Positions 37,096-47,827 of a DNA stretch of 64,000 nucleotides are shown piece after piece. Location: positions 1,364,001 to 1,428,000 of the forward strand of contig NZ_CP038020.1 in NCBI RefSeq assembly GCF_010120595.1. Direction: 5' to 3'. The position numbers and the translations under genes were made by a program. The notes below the pieces were generated by a model, which saw only the letters and a list, made by a program, of their open reading frames with translations, ran no database searches and was not told the DNA's origin. The stretch's first letter is position 1. Every line of letters begins with the position of its first letter. This DNA comes from Streptococcus thermophilus. GTDB lineage: Bacteria > Bacillota > Bacilli > Lactobacillales > Streptococcaceae.

Positions 37096-37130
37096 TATGA
37101 TAAAGATAACTTTGAAGGAAAGGAAAGGCT

Positions 37131-37790
37131 ATGGCTCGAATACTTGTTATTGATGATCAAAAAGATATTGTTCAATTGGTTGTAAAGGCTTTAGAGCTCC
37201 AAAACCATAATGTGACAGGGCTTACAAGTGTTTTGGTTTTGGATAAGAACTCTTTACCTCGATTTGACCTGATTTTACTGGATATTATGATGCCTGATGT
37301 TGACGGTCTACAGTTTTGCCATGAGATTCGAAATCAGGTGGATTGCCCAATCCTCTTTATTACAGCTAAAACGCAAGAAGCAGACATTGTCCAAGGGTTG
37401 AGTTATGGTGCGGATGATTACATTTGCAAACCATTTGGGGTTAAAGAACTCCAAGCGCGTGTTGCAGCTCACTTGAGACGTGAACATCGTGAGCGTCACC
37501 AAAAGCTTTCACTTGGGGAGTTTCAGTTTGACTTGTCTGCTCAAGAGCTTTATATTGAGAATCAGTTGTTAGATTTGACAAAGTCGGAATATGGTATTTG
37601 CCAGTTTTTAGCTGAAAATAAGGGCCAAGTCTTTTCAAAAGAACAAATCTACACGCATTTGTACGGCTATGAGGATAAAGGCAGTCCGGCAGCAGTGGCT
37701 GAACATATCAAGAATATCCGTGCAAAGCTTAAAGAAGTTGGGCAAAATCCTATTGAAACAGTTTGGGGGATTGGTTACAAGTGGCACTAA
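37131..37790 (+). CDS. OmpR-family response regulator
   Basis: A 219-residue regulator: receiver domain with phosphoacceptor aspartate in ILLDIMMPDVDG (about residue 49) and conserved lysine in DDYICKPFG, then an OmpR/PhoB winged helix ending ETVWGIGYKWH. It overlaps the histidine kinase gene by 10 bases. The regulated genes are not evident from the neighbourhood. Confidence 0.92.
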   Translation: MARILVIDDQKDIVQLVVKALELQNHNVTGLTSVLVLDKNSLPRFDLILLDIMMPDVDGLQFCHEIRNQVDCPILFITAKTQEADIVQGLSYGADDYICKPFGVKELQARVAAHLRREHRERHQKLSLGEFQFDLSAQELYIENQLLDLTKSEYGICQFLAENKGQVFSKEQIYTHLYGYEDKGSPAAVAEHIKNIRAKLKEVGQNPIETVWGIGYKWH

Positions 37791-39175
37791 TAAAAAAACG
37801 AGAACACTCTTTAAGAACAATCTTGTTATCTTATGTCGTCAGTCTTACAATTCTCTCTGTAATCAGCAGTCTTCTTATTTTGTATTTATTCAGCTTGTCT
37901 TATCGTTTTGGAGTTGTGATTCCAGCAAATCAAGTTGAGAGTGATTTGTCTGCTGTGAGAAGTGATATTGAAACTTCTAAGGTCTTTAATCCCGAGATTT
38001 TACCTGATGGTACGAGTTATGTCTTTTTAACTAGGGATTTTAAGCTTAAAAAGTCTAACATGCCTGTTAACTTGCAAGAAGAATCCTTACTAAATTACCA
38101 ATTCAAGAATGCTCACGGTGAGAAATACGGCTATTTTCAGTCTTTTGAACGATCAGATGGCATAGTCATTGTCAATTATCAACTATCACCTCGGTACCGT
38201 AATGAGTGGATGAACCAGCATTTCCCCAATGCTGATCTTATGATAATTAGTTCAATGTTTGTATCTATCTTAATCATATTTATTATTTTAACTTTTTATT
38301 ATGCAAATAAATTGAGTCAGCAACTTAAACCTATATTAAGGGTTACTGAAAAAATTTCCCAACAAGATTTGGATTTTCAAACTTCTCAGTCTACAATTAA
38401 GGAATTTAATCAGGTTTTAAGTGGTTTGGATCATATGCGTATAGCACTTCGTGAGTCTTTGATGGAAAATTGGAAGGCAGAGCAAGATAAACAAAATCAG
38501 ATTTCTGCCCTGACACATGACTTAAAGACGCCCCTAACAGTTGCTCGTGGAAATGCGGAACTCTTAGCTATGACGTCCTTGGATGAAAATCAAACGGAGT
38601 TGTTAGAGCATTTTCAAAAAGGTATTGCACAGGTTGATGCTTATGTAAAAGAGTTGTCAGAACTCAACAAAATGAGTTTGAAGAAGACCCTGACGCTTGA
38701 AGAAGTTCCAGTTAAGGAATTTGTTGAAGACATTTACGATCAAACCTTGTCATTAGCTCAAACGAAACAAATCAATGTGGTATTTGACAAGGAGGAAATT
38801 GCGAAAGAAAGCATAGGCAATTGGGATAAGCCCTTGTTGAATCGAGCTATTATGAATATTGTTTCAAATGCCGTAGAGCATACACCCAGTGGCAGTCAGT
38901 TGCTCCTGACCGCTAGGGTAGAAGAAGATGAATTCAAGTTTATATGCCTTGATTCTGGTCCTGGATTTTCCCTTGAATCTCTTGAAAACGCTACTCAGCT
39001 ATTTTATCAAGAGGATAAAAGCAGACAGAGTCGCAATCATAGTGGCCTTGGTCTGACTATTGCCAATGATATTATTCGTTTACACTATGGTAGTCTTTCT
39101 CTTGCAAATGACAATGGCACGGGTAGTGCTAAAGTGACTATCATTTTACCCCTTTTAAATACAGATGACTCCTAG
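37781..39175 (+). CDS. Sensor histidine kinase
   Basis: A ~464-residue kinase starting at a GTG inside the end of the regulator gene. Membrane helices at about residues 14-35 and 158-178 enclose an extracellular sensor of ~120 residues. A HAMP-like linker precedes the H-box (SALTHDLKTPLTVARGN), followed by the N-box (AIMNIVSNAVEHTPSG) and G-boxes (CLDSGPGFS, GLGLTIANDI). Architecture resembles VncS/SaeS-type kinases. The stimulus is unknown. Confidence 0.9.
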   Translation: MALIKKREHSLRTILLSYVVSLTILSVISSLLILYLFSLSYRFGVVIPANQVESDLSAVRSDIETSKVFNPEILPDGTSYVFLTRDFKLKKSNMPVNLQEESLLNYQFKNAHGEKYGYFQSFERSDGIVIVNYQLSPRYRNEWMNQHFPNADLMIISSMFVSILIIFIILTFYYANKLSQQLKPILRVTEKISQQDLDFQTSQSTIKEFNQVLSGLDHMRIALRESLMENWKAEQDKQNQISALTHDLKTPLTVARGNAELLAMTSLDENQTELLEHFQKGIAQVDAYVKELSELNKMSLKKTLTLEEVPVKEFVEDIYDQTLSLAQTKQINVVFDKEEIAKESIGNWDKPLLNRAIMNIVSNAVEHTPSGSQLLLTARVEEDEFKFICLDSGPGFSLESLENATQLFYQEDKSRQSRNHSGLGLTIANDIIRLHYGSLSLANDNGTGSAKVTIILPLLNTDDS

Positions 39176-39195
39176 TCGCCAGATGAGGAGTTTTT
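39166..39195 (+). terminator. Terminator of the two-component operon
   Basis: GACTCCT pairs with AGGAGT across a 12-base loop, followed by TTTTTTG; it overlaps the kinase stop codon. Confidence 0.6.
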
Positions 39196-39275
39196 TGCTA
39201 TACTACTAAGAGTAAAAATGAAGAAAGATTTGTGGGAGCAGGATTTCATCTTGTTTCCGAAGAGGTATTAGTGTC

Positions 39276-40619
39276 ATGTCTCAATCAAAAGCAGATTATA
39301 TTAACGTGATTGGAGCTGGTTTGGCCGGATCCGAGGCGGCTTATCAGATTGCCAAACGTGGTATTCCAGTAAAACTTTATGAAATGCGTGGGGTCAAAGC
39401 AACACCACAGCATAAGACAACAAATTTTGCAGAATTGGTTTGCTCTAACTCTTTCCGTGGAGATAGCTTGACCAATGCTGTAGGGCTTCTAAAAGAAGAA
39501 ATGCGTCGTTTGGACTCTATCATTATGCGTAATGGAGAAGCTCACCGTGTGCCAGCAGGTGGTGCCATGGCGGTGGACCGTGAAGGCTATGCAGAAGCAG
39601 TGACAGCTGAAATTGAAAGTCATCCCTTAATTGAAGTTATCCGTGAAGAAATCACAGAAATTCCTGATGATGCTATTACAGTTATTGCTTCAGGTCCCCT
39701 AACTTCTGATGCTTTAGCTGAAAAGATTCATGAGCTTAACGGTGGAGACGGGTTCTATTTCTATGATGCCGCTGCACCAATCGTTGATAAAGCAACTATC
39801 GACATGAACAAGGTTTACCTTAAGTCACGCTATGACAAGGGTGAAGCAGCTTATCTAAACTGTCCAATGACCAAGGAAGAGTTCATGGCCTTTCATGAGG
39901 CCTTGACTACAGCTGAAGAAGCTCCTTTGAATTCTTTTGAAAAAGAAAAGTATTTCGAAGGGTGTATGCCTATCGAGGTTATGGCTAAACGTGGTATTAA
40001 AACAATGCTCTACGGTCCTATGAAACCAGTTGGTTTGGAGTATCCTGAAGATTATATGGGTCCACGTGATGGTGACTTCAAGACACCTTATGCGGTTGTT
40101 CAGCTTCGTCAGGACAATGCGGCTGGTAGCCTCTACAATATCGTTGGTTTCCAAACCCACCTCAAATGGGGAGAGCAAAAACGTGTCTTCCAAATGATTC
40201 CAGGTCTTGAAAATGCAGAATTTGTTCGTTATGGGGTAATGCACCGTAACTCTTACATGGATTCGCCAAACTTGCTTAAACAGACCTTCCAATCAAAATC
40301 AAACCCTAATTTGTTCTTTGCTGGACAAATGACTGGTGTTGAAGGTTATGTTGAATCAGCTGCCTCAGGTTTGGTTGCTGGAATCAATGCAGCCCGTCTC
40401 TTTAAGGGTGAAGATGAAGTTATTTTCCCTCATACAACAGCAATCGGTAGCCTTCCATATTATGTGACACATGCTGAAAGCAAACATTTCCAACCAATGA
40501 ATGTTAACTTTGGTATTATCAAAGAATTAGAAGGCCCACGTATTCGTGACAAGAAAGAGCGTTATGAAAAAATCGCAGAAAGAGCTCTTAAGGATTTGCA
40601 AACTTTTATAGATGCTTGA
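39276..40619 (+). CDS. trmFO: Folate-dependent tRNA (uracil-54) methyltransferase TrmFO
   Basis: A 447-residue flavoprotein formerly called Gid. The FAD-binding loop is [16 protein letters not shown] near the N-terminus; CSNSFRGD and the C-terminal [18 protein letters not shown] are family hallmarks. It makes ribothymidine at tRNA position 54 using methylene-tetrahydrofolate. Monocistronic with a terminator after it. Confidence 0.96.
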   Translation: MSQSKADYINVIGAGLAGSEAAYQIAKRGIPVKLYEMRGVKATPQHKTTNFAELVCSNSFRGDSLTNAVGLLKEEMRRLDSIIMRNGEAHRVPAGGAMAVDREGYAEAVTAEIESHPLIEVIREEITEIPDDAITVIASGPLTSDALAEKIHELNGGDGFYFYDAAAPIVDKATIDMNKVYLKSRYDKGEAAYLNCPMTKEEFMAFHEALTTAEEAPLNSFEKEKYFEGCMPIEVMAKRGIKTMLYGPMKPVGLEYPEDYMGPRDGDFKTPYAVVQLRQDNAAGSLYNIVGFQTHLKWGEQKRVFQMIPGLENAEFVRYGVMHRNSYMDSPNLLKQTFQSKSNPNLFFAGQMTGVEGYVESAASGLVAGINAARLFKGEDEVIFPHTTAIGSLPYYVTHAESKHFQPMNVNFGIIKELEGPRIRDKKERYEKIAERALKDLQTFIDA

Positions 40620-40626
40620 TGCTAAC

Positions 40627-40660
40627 ATAAAAAGCCCTCACAAGAGTGAAGGCTTTTCGT
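40627..40660. terminator. Bidirectional terminator between trmFO and the MetE-like pseudogene
   Basis: AAAAAGCCCTCAC-AAGA-GTGAAGGCTTTT, a long stem with one mismatch. Confidence 0.75.
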
Positions 40661-40688
40661 TTTAGAGAGGAGCGAATAGAAATATCGA

Positions 40689-41522
40689 TTAGCCAAAGAA
40701 TTTCTTAGCGATGTCTTCGTAAGTTCCTTCAGCAGCAGAACGGCTTTCATAATTACCACGACAGTTGTGTGTCCAAAGCGTTAAACCAAGTTCGTGAGTA
40801 TAGTCAACAACCTCGTTATTGATAGCAACAAATTCATCGGCCAATTCTGCCAAATCACCATTGCCGTCTGAGTAGAAACTTGCAGGGTTTGATGGGACAA
40901 AAAGTTCCCAGAGGCAGTCGTCAAATTGAACGATTTTACCACCAACAGCCTTGTATTCATCCAAGAATTCTTTATAGGCATTAATCAAACCTTTTTTGAG
41001 TTCTTCGTTTGTTTCATAGACTTGTCCAGGAACAGCCAATCGATCAAAGATAGCAAGTTCAGTGTAGGCATGAGCAGGTCCCCAGATAGTTTGTTTGGTA
41101 TCTTCATCACCAGCTTCAGCCTTAACCAATTTGTAAATATCTAGGTAGTGGTGGTTTTTACCTGAGAGAGGCTCAGTGATACGAATACCGATATCTTTAC
41201 GTGTTTCATATTGACCACCATCATGGTCTTTAAAAGTATAACCATGCTCAGCAATGTAGCGTTCAATACCTTTGAGTCCCCAGACAAAGTCCTAGTGCCA
41301 CATAGAACGTCCAAACTCCCCATCGGTAAGGATGTCAATTCCGTTAGCTTTTTGGTCAGCCACAATTCGCTTAATATATGCAGTTTCAGTTTCTTGATAA
41401 CCAGGAAGGGCATCATAGAAAGGATACTGGATGTCGTCACGATGCTCGATTTCGTCCTTGTATTTACGGAGATCCGCAGGACGAAGAAGAGAACCGACTA
41501 ATTGGAATTTAGATTTTGTCAT
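40689..41522 (-). pseudogene. MetE-like methionine synthase (YxjG/YxjH type), nonsense-interrupted and C-terminally short
   Basis: Translation from 41522 (MTKSKFQLVGSLLRPADLRKY) proceeds through ILTDGEFGRSMWH and meets TAG at 41294-41292. The same frame continues DFVWGLKGIERYIAEHG, later IVQFDDCLWELF, to 40689. Homologues read W-H-L-D here, so a TTG-to-TAG change is the likely lesion. At ~277 codons the protein is also shorter than the usual ~370 residues, ending just after THNCRGNYESRSAAEGTY. It would have methylated homocysteine or a related thiol. Confidence 0.8.
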
Positions 41523-41689
41523 TAAATTTACCTCGAAATGTCTATTTACATCTATATTATTTCTTATGGGAACTAATGAAAAATTGTTAATTTCTTGCTG
41601 TGGATATAATTTTAGACTATATAAGGTTTAGCTCTGCAAAATGATACTTCTTATGATAAAATGGAAAGAAAACGATGAAGGTTGGGAAT

Positions 41690-42103
41690 ATGCAAAAAAC
41701 ATTCTTTATTATTAAACCAGATGCTGTTAAACGCCATCTAATTGGTCAAGTGCTTGATCGAATTGAGCGACGTGGCTTCGTTATTGAGCGTATGGAGATG
41801 CTGATGCTTGACGAAGAACGTCTTAAAGAACATTATGCCCAATTGGCTGATAAACCTTTTTTCCCTAGTATTTCTGAATTCATGATGAGTGGTCCAGCAG
41901 TTATTGGTATTATGTCCGGCCCAGGTGTTATTAAGTCATGGCGTGATATGATGGGAGCAACTAATCCTGGGGATGCTGCTCCTGGAACGATTCGTGGAGA
42001 CTTTGCAACAGCACCAGATGGTGACATGATTCCAAATATCGTTCATGGCTCTGATTCAGAAGAATCTGCGGCTCGAGAAATTAAGATTTGGTTTGGTGAG
42101 TAG
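41690..42103 (+). CDS. ndk: Nucleoside diphosphate kinase
   Basis: A 137-residue Ndk that balances nucleoside triphosphates through a phosphohistidine. The active histidine is in NIVHGSDS, and the head [12 protein letters not shown] plus [11 protein letters not shown] segments are canonical. The chosen ATG at 41690 follows AAGG; an upstream in-frame ATG at 41675 lacks support. The rhodanese gene follows at once. Confidence 0.95.
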   Translation: MQKTFFIIKPDAVKRHLIGQVLDRIERRGFVIERMEMLMLDEERLKEHYAQLADKPFFPSISEFMMSGPAVIGIMSGPGVIKSWRDMMGATNPGDAAPGTIRGDFATAPDGDMIPNIVHGSDSEESAAREIKIWFGE

Positions 42104-42104
42104 G

Positions 42105-42398
42105 ATGGATATAGCACAGATTCAATCAGAATTAGCTCAGGATGGACTATTAATTGATGTCAGGACTCCAGAAGAATACGCAGAAGGTCATGTTAAGGAT
42201 GCTTTATTAATACCTCACACGCAGTTTTTCACAGCTGACATTCCAGCTAAAAAAGACGATTCAATTTATCTTTATTGTAAAATGGGATCTCGTGCTGAAT
42301 TTGCTGCAGGAGTACTGAAAGAACGAGGATATACTAAGGTGACTAATCTAGGTGGCTTGGACGATATGGAAGCACTAGGGTTTAAGTTTGAAAAATAA
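42105..42398 (+). CDS. Single-domain rhodanese-like protein
   Basis: A 97-residue rhodanese domain. The catalytic cysteine sits in LYCKMGSRAEFAA and the domain starts with the typical LIDVRTPEEYAEGHV. It begins one base after the ndk stop codon, so it is translationally coupled to ndk. Such proteins carry sulfane sulfur; the acceptor is unknown. A terminator-like hairpin (AAGGTCAC...GTGATCTT) follows at 42410-42432. Confidence 0.9.
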   Translation: MDIAQIQSELAQDGLLIDVRTPEEYAEGHVKDALLIPHTQFFTADIPAKKDDSIYLYCKMGSRAEFAAGVLKERGYTKVTNLGGLDDMEALGFKFEK

Positions 42399-42409
42399 TA
42401 CACATAAGG

Positions 42410-42433
42410 TCACTAGTGGTGATCTTATTTGCT
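42410..42433 (+). terminator. Terminator of the ndk-rhodanese unit
   Basis: AAGGTCAC-TAGTG-GTGATCTT hairpin followed by ATTTG; moderate strength. Confidence 0.5.
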
Positions 42434-42608
42434 TTCAAAAAGCATGACAAATTATTAACAACGCTTTCATAAAGTGGTAAGATTCTAAATGAGTTAAGAC
42501 AAAGCCTATGAAAATGACTTTGCCAGAACTTGACTAACTTAGCGTATTCCAATTGAGATAAGGCTTCTTACTAAGCTTGTGACTCCAATTGGTAGAGGGG
42601 GATTTCGT

Positions 42609-43373
<765 letters not shown>

Positions 43374-43382
43374 GGTTAAAAG

Positions 43383-43411
43383 GGAGAGCGAATGGCTCTC
43401 TTTTTTGCTTG
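43383..43411 (+). terminator. Terminator after butA
   Basis: AGGGAGAGC-GAAT-GGCTCTCTTTTTT hairpin. Confidence 0.8.
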
Positions 43412-43473
43412 ATAAAACATAATGTTTCTGATAATATAGTTATAAATAATTATGTTTTTAAAGGTGGATTCCC

Positions 43474-43638
43474 ATGTCAGACATCTTACACTATATTGCT
43501 GAGCACCCGTTTTTTAGTCTTATTCTATTGGGAATTATTGTACTAGCCTTTGGTTTAGCTCCATTTTCAAGTAGTTCAATAGAGAACAAGCGTTCAGCTA
43601 TTATTAGTAAGCACTACAATGATAATTTTAAGAAATAA
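43474..43638 (+). CDS. Small single-helix membrane protein
   Basis: A 54-residue frame with an AAAGGTGG ribosome binding site 8 bases before the ATG. One strongly hydrophobic helix (SLILLGIIVLAFGLAPF) is followed by a polar tail ending SKHYNDNFKK. It lies between the butA terminator and lepA. I do not recognise a family, but ribosome binding site and composition support a real small protein. Confidence 0.55.
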   Translation: MSDILHYIAEHPFFSLILLGIIVLAFGLAPFSSSSIENKRSAIISKHYNDNFKK

Positions 43639-43759
43639 GAAGGACTAAATGCAGTCATAAAGCAGATATTAGAGATAGGCAAATGTCTGTCTTTTTTGTA
43701 TAATAGGAGGTGACGGTTCGTTTTTTAACAATCACAAGTAAGAACTAGGAAAGAATAAA

Positions 43760-45592
43760 ATGCCAAATATTGAAGAATTAAAACAAAGACAGGAGAAGAT
43801 TCGCAACTTCTCGATTATTGCTCATATTGACCATGGTAAATCAACGCTTGCTGACCGTATCTTGGAAAAGACTGAAACTGTATCAAGTCGTGAGATGCAG
43901 GCACAACTCCTTGATAGTATGGATCTTGAGCGCGAACGTGGTATCACTATCAAACTGAATGCCATTGAGCTTAACTACAAAGCTAAAGACGGCGAGACTT
44001 ATATTTTCCACCTTATCGACACACCGGGACATGTGGACTTTACTTATGAGGTGTCACGTTCCCTTGCCGCCTGTGAGGGTGCTATCTTGGTGGTAGATGC
44101 AGCTCAAGGGATTGAAGCACAAACACTTGCCAATGTTTACTTGGCACTTGATAATGACTTGGAAATCTTACCAGTTATCAATAAAATCGACCTTCCAGCG
44201 GCAGATCCTGAGCGTGTACGTACAGAGATTGAAGATGTTATCGGATTAGATGCCTCGGAAGCTGTGCTTGCATCAGCTAAGGCTGGCATTGGTATCGAAG
44301 AGATTCTCGAACAAATTGTTGAGAAAGTTCCTGCGCCCCAAGGTGATGTGGAAGCACCTCTCCAAGCCCTTATCTTTGACTCTGTTTATGATGCGTATCG
44401 TGGCGTCATACTCCAAGTGCGTGTGGTTAACGGAATGGTTAAAACGGGCGATAAGATTCAAATGATGTCTAATGGCAAGACCTTTGACGTTACTGAGGTT
44501 GGTATTTTCACTCCTAAAGCTGTTGGCCGTGACTACCTTGCGACTGGAGATGTTGGTTATGTAGCAGCTTCAATTAAGACAGTTGCGGATACTCGTGTCG
44601 GTGATACAGTGACACTTGCGGATAATCCAGCCGCAGAACCACTTCATGGTTATAAGCAAATGAACCCAATGGTCTTTGCTGGTCTTTATCCAATTGAGTC
44701 AAATAAATATAACGACTTGCGTGAGGCTCTTGAAAAGCTCCAATTGAATGATGCCAGTCTTCAATTTGAGCCTGAAACGTCTCAAGCCCTTGGTTTTGGT
44801 TTCCGTTGTGGTTTCTTGGGCCTTCTTCACATGGATGTTATCCAAGAGCGTTTGGAACGTGAGTTTAACATCGATCTCATCATGACTGCACCATCAGTAG
44901 TTTACCATGTTAACACTACTGACGGTGAAATGCTTGAAGTGTCCAACCCATCTGAATTTCCAGATCCTACACGTATTGATACCATTGAAGAGCCTTATGT
45001 CAAAGCTCAAATTATGGTTCCTCAAGAGTATGTTGGTGCTGTTATGGAGTTGGCGCAACGTAAACGTGGTGATTTTGAAACCATGGAATATATTGATGAT
45101 AATCGTGTTAACGTTATCTATCAAATTCCACTTGCTGAAATCGTCTTTGACTTCTTTGATAAATTGAAGTCATCAACTCGTGGTTATGCAAGTTTTGACT
45201 ATGAATTGTCAGAGTACCGTCGTTCACAATTGGTGAAAATGGATATTCTCCTTAATGGTGATAAGGTCGATGCCCTTAGCTTTATTGTCCATAGAGAATT
45301 TGCCTACGAACGTGGAAAACTTATCGTTGATAAACTTAAGAAAATTATTCCACGTCAACAATTTGAAGTTCCTATCCAAGCGGCTATTGGTCAAAAAATT
45401 GTTGCCCGTACAGATATCAAAGCTCTTCGTAAAAACGTCTTGGCTAAATGTTACGGTGGTGACGTTTCACGTAAACGTAAACTCCTCGAAAAACAAAAAG
45501 CTGGTAAGAAACGTATGAAAGCCATTGGTTCGGTGGAGGTACCACAAGAAGCCTTCTTGTCTGTGCTTTCAATGGACGAAGATGAGAAATAA
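43760..45592 (+). CDS. lepA: Elongation factor 4 LepA
   Basis: A 610-residue translational GTPase: G1 [12 protein letters not shown]3 DTPGHVDF, G4 NKIDLP, then EF-G-like domains and the LepA-specific C-terminal domain ([20 protein letters not shown]). It acts on stalled or initiating ribosomes. Intact and of normal length. Confidence 0.97.
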   Translation: MPNIEELKQRQEKIRNFSIIAHIDHGKSTLADRILEKTETVSSREMQAQLLDSMDLERERGITIKLNAIELNYKAKDGETYIFHLIDTPGHVDFTYEVSRSLAACEGAILVVDAAQGIEAQTLANVYLALDNDLEILPVINKIDLPAADPERVRTEIEDVIGLDASEAVLASAKAGIGIEEILEQIVEKVPAPQGDVEAPLQALIFDSVYDAYRGVILQVRVVNGMVKTGDKIQMMSNGKTFDVTEVGIFTPKAVGRDYLATGDVGYVAASIKTVADTRVGDTVTLADNPAAEPLHGYKQMNPMVFAGLYPIESNKYNDLREALEKLQLNDASLQFEPETSQALGFGFRCGFLGLLHMDVIQERLEREFNIDLIMTAPSVVYHVNTTDGEMLEVSNPSEFPDPTRIDTIEEPYVKAQIMVPQEYVGAVMELAQRKRGDFETMEYIDDNRVNVIYQIPLAEIVFDFFDKLKSSTRGYASFDYELSEYRRSQLVKMDILLNGDKVDALSFIVHREFAYERGKLIVDKLKKIIPRQQFEVPIQAAIGQKIVARTDIKALRKNVLAKCYGGDVSRKRKLLEKQKAGKKRMKAIGSVEVPQEAFLSVLSMDEDEK

Positions 45593-45598
45593 GAATGA

Positions 45599-45631
45599 TA
45601 GTCAGAATGTGATGTTCTGGCTATTTTTGTA
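45599..45631 (+). terminator. Terminator after lepA
   Basis: ATAGTCAGAA...TTCTGGCTAT stem with TTTTTG behind it. Confidence 0.75.
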
Positions 45632-45701
45632 AAAAGTTATGATAAAGAAGATTTTAAAATTTACCTTCTCAAAGTGTGGAAGGATTTATGCTACGATTAT
45701 A

Positions 45702-45904
45702 CTAAATACTTTTCTTTTTAGGGAAATGACGATACAAAGCATGTAGCAGAATTATAGACTGACCTAAAAGCAGATAAGGTAACTTCCAATGAGATTTTTG
45801 GTAGTCGTCAACAATATGTTGTACTTAGTCATGTAGAACACACTTACTACATTACGATAAACACTATAAAATCAGACTTTAGAGAATATAAAGAAGCTAG
45901 ATAA
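45702..45904 (+). pseudogene. Short remnant of an unidentified protein
   Basis: One frame reads GNDDTKHVAEL, a TAG, then TDLKADKVTSNEIF and VLSHVEHTYYITI to a stop at 45902-45904. It has no start codon or ribosome binding site. The coding-like amino-acid pattern on both sides of the TAG suggests the tail of a lost gene. The family is not recognisable from so short a piece. Confidence 0.35.
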
Positions 45905-45999
45905 GGATTCATGGGAGGTAGTCTTATCAGGAATCCCTTCGCAAGCATTTTTCTCAGCTTTAGGCTATAATATACAAAAGGAAAGTTGGGAGGGCCACT

Positions 46000-46341
46000 A
46001 TGGATATCACAAATTTTATTCCTAGTCAGCGACAGGCTATGTTGGAACGTTTTCAGCAAGTGGATGCCTTAGGAATAGGTGCAGTTCGTATTGAGTTGAA
46101 GGTTGCTAATCCTGTTGGTATTATTTATGCGTGCTACATTATAGCTGGCGATAATTATTTTTCTGATCAAGCTGTGGTGTCTTTCCGTATTCTATACGAA
46201 AAGGACTTGGATAGGATTTCTTTGGACGTAGTGGACATCCCTGGGCGATCAAGTTTGTCAAATTACCTAAAGTTATTTGAAATTTTTGAAGGCTTACAAA
46301 ATTATCTCAATCGAGAATTTGCAAAGGTAAAAAATAGTTAA
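46000..46341 (+). CDS. Hypothetical protein, 113 residues
   Basis: A complete frame with a GGGAGG ribosome binding site, directly followed by a terminator. The protein mixes beta-like and helical stretches (IGAVRIELKVANPVGIIYACYIIAG; LKLFEIFEGLQNYLNREF) and lacks a signal peptide. No family recognised. Confidence 0.6.
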   Translation: MDITNFIPSQRQAMLERFQQVDALGIGAVRIELKVANPVGIIYACYIIAGDNYFSDQAVVSFRILYEKDLDRISLDVVDIPGRSSLSNYLKLFEIFEGLQNYLNREFAKVKNS

Positions 46342-46644
46342 ACATCTGATAGCAATCAGGTGTTTCTTTTTAGGTTTGAAGTGCAAAAATTCACAATAGT
46401 CAACCTCCATTTGATAATAATTCCACCAATCGTTACGATTTTCGTCGAAGAAGTAACTAGTAGGAATATGTGCAAACGTCTCAGCAATTAACCGAATTTG
46501 CAAAGGGTTCAAAAAACCAACTGCTTGGAACCGCTTTAAATACATAAAATATCGTTTAGCGATTAGTTCTCCTGGCTCACCTGATACATTCTTACGTTCT
46601 TTGGCTAGTTTATGCCTTTTTTGCTTCATTTTTTTATGTTTCAT
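46294..46644 (-). CDS. Hypothetical basic protein on the minus strand (uncertain 3' end)
   Basis: Starts MKHKKMKQKRHKLAKERKN at an ATG behind AGGAAGG and continues through YFMYLKRFQAVGF and YFFDENRNDWWNYYQMEVDY. The middle part has convincing composition, but the last ~25 residues are antisense to the preceding gene and its terminator, so the native C-terminus was probably lost. The promoter region is shared, divergently, with the toxin-antitoxin locus to its right. Function unknown. Confidence 0.4.
   Translation of the reverse strand: MKHKKMKQKRHKLAKERKNVSGEPGELIAKRYFMYLKRFQAVGFLNPLQIRLIAETFAHIPTSYFFDENRNDWWNYYQMEVDYCEFLHFKPKKKHLIAIRCLTIFYLCKFSIEIIL
46340..46372 (+). terminator. Terminator of the hypothetical gene
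   Basis: AAACATCTGAT-AGCA-ATCAGGTGTTT followed by CTTTTT. Confidence 0.7.
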
Positions 46645-46675
46645 AACTTTTTCCTTCCTAATTGACTGACCTATA

Positions 46676-46704
46676 TTGACTTTTAATATCATATATGCTA
46701 TAAT
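46676..46704 (+). promoter_or_regulatory. Promoter of the HigBA-like locus
   Basis: TTGACT and TATAAT at 17-base spacing. The leader contains a CCTTCCG/CGGAAAGG hairpin near 46747-46766. Confidence 0.65.
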
Positions 46705-46779
46705 TATATCAAATAATCCCTCAAAAGGGAAATAAATGAAAGAAAGGCCTTCCGCTCGTCGGAAAGGTAATGGTGTCCA

Positions 46780-47208
46780 ATGGACAATACTAAGGATCTC
46801 TCAAATCCATAAACAGCAAGTAATAAAGCCCCCTCTAAACTAACCTTTATTTATTATGACGAAGACGAATTTGCAGCGTTTTTAGATTCCCTCCCCTTAA
46901 CTGTAGCGTCAAAGGTTATCGCAAGGATACGAGAGGTTTCTGCTATCGGTATAGCAGAAGCCATGGCTCTAAAGTTAGTCAGAAAAGTAGATAGAAAAAA
47001 AGATATCTTTGAGCTTAGAATTAATACGGAAGGCATTTTCGCCCGTTCATTATTTTTCCGTTTAGAAAAAGCTAACGAAGAAGAAGACAATGTGGCTTCA
47101 CCTACTTATATCATCACAAACTCCTTTAAGAAAAAAACAAATAAAACACCATCTAAGGAATTGAAGAAAGCTATCAAACGAAAATCGAACTATAAGAACA
47201 AGCGATGA
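46780..47208 (+). pseudogene. HigB/Gp49-type RelE-superfamily toxin with early nonsense codon
   Basis: The frame begins MDNTKDLSNP, hits TAA at 46810-46812 and continues TASNKAPSKLTFIYYDEDEFAAFLDSLP..., then KLVRKVDRKKDIFELRI and GIFARSLFFRLE, the core of Gp49-like HigB toxins that cleave mRNA on ribosomes. A CAA-to-TAA change is the simplest explanation for the break. Reinitiation inside the gene would lose the first strands. The linked antitoxin is intact, which fits a toxin that could be lost without cost. Confidence 0.7.
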
Positions 47209-47322
47209 CACAAACTGGATTCTCGCAATCCAGTTTTAAGGGCTGAAAAAGATTCAACCTTTAAAACTGGACTGTAAAGTTTAGTATGGATATTGACTAT
47301 ATTTTATTAAGGAGAGATGCAC

Positions 47323-47652
47323 ATGAAGGAAATCAAACTTACACCACTTGATAAAGTGGATAGAAACGGGTTTCTTGCTTCATACTTGGCAGAAAGGAGT
47401 AAAAAGGAACCTGAAATTCTACAGCACTATAACAATGAAATCGAGTGTATAAAGCTATCGCATAAAATTAAACAATTAAGAGAGAATATCAATTTAACTC
47501 AGCAAGAACTTGCTGATCGTATGGGAAAAAGTCAGGCTAGTATCGGACGTATAGAGAATGGCACCACTAATCCAACATATAAAACATTGGAAGAAATTGC
47601 CGCTGCAACCAATACTAGATTAGTTGTTGACTTTGTTCCAATAAAGAACTAG
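47323..47652 (+). CDS. HigA-type XRE antitoxin
   Basis: A 109-residue protein with an N-terminal ~50-residue toxin-contact region and a C-terminal XRE helix-turn-helix (LTQQELADRMGKSQASIGRIENG). The ATG at 47323 sits 8 bases after GGAGAG; the ATG two codons earlier is too close. Toxin-first order is characteristic of HigBA. The protein should neutralise HigB and repress the shared promoter. A CTGGATT/AATCCAG hairpin lies between the two genes (47215-47233). Confidence 0.8.
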   Translation: MKEIKLTPLDKVDRNGFLASYLAERSKKEPEILQHYNNEIECIKLSHKIKQLRENINLTQQELADRMGKSQASIGRIENGTTNPTYKTLEEIAAATNTRLVVDFVPIKN

Positions 47653-47721
47653 TTTTTGTATACACTCAAAAAGCTCTATAATCTCTATAGTGGTTTTACC
47701 TATTACAGAAATCATAGAGTC
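47653..47721 (+). repeat. Solo end of an ISL3-type element
   Basis: These 69 bases match the right end of the intact ISL3 element at 57156-57224 with about seven differences, including the AGCTCTATAATCTCTA core and the final ATAGAG. No transposase is attached. It is the scar of a lost or rearranged copy at the left border of the RiPP block. Confidence 0.75.
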
Positions 47722-47767
47722 TTTTTTATATTATACCCTTATTAGAGAACAACATCATACCTTAACT

Positions 47768-47810
47768 ACACCACAAAAGTTAGACATCGAAAGTCTAACT
47801 TTTGTGGTGT
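47768..47810 (+). terminator. Long perfect hairpin between higA and shp
   Basis: ACACCACAAAAGTTAGAC and its exact complement enclose a 7-base loop; a T-rich tract follows on the plus strand. The AAAAGTTAGAC core equals the inner end of the IS3-type relic at 8562, so it may be IS-derived while now serving as a terminator. Confidence 0.65.
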
Positions 47811-47827
47811 CTTTATTTTCTATTTGT

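Noticed and set aside
37781..39175. Link between the two-component system and the RiPP locus
   Set aside because: They are 10 kb apart with unrelated genes between; the RiPP locus has its own Rgg/SHP system.
45847..46059. Minus-strand 70-codon frame
   Set aside because: Covers the promoter and start of the 46000 gene and lacks a ribosome binding site.
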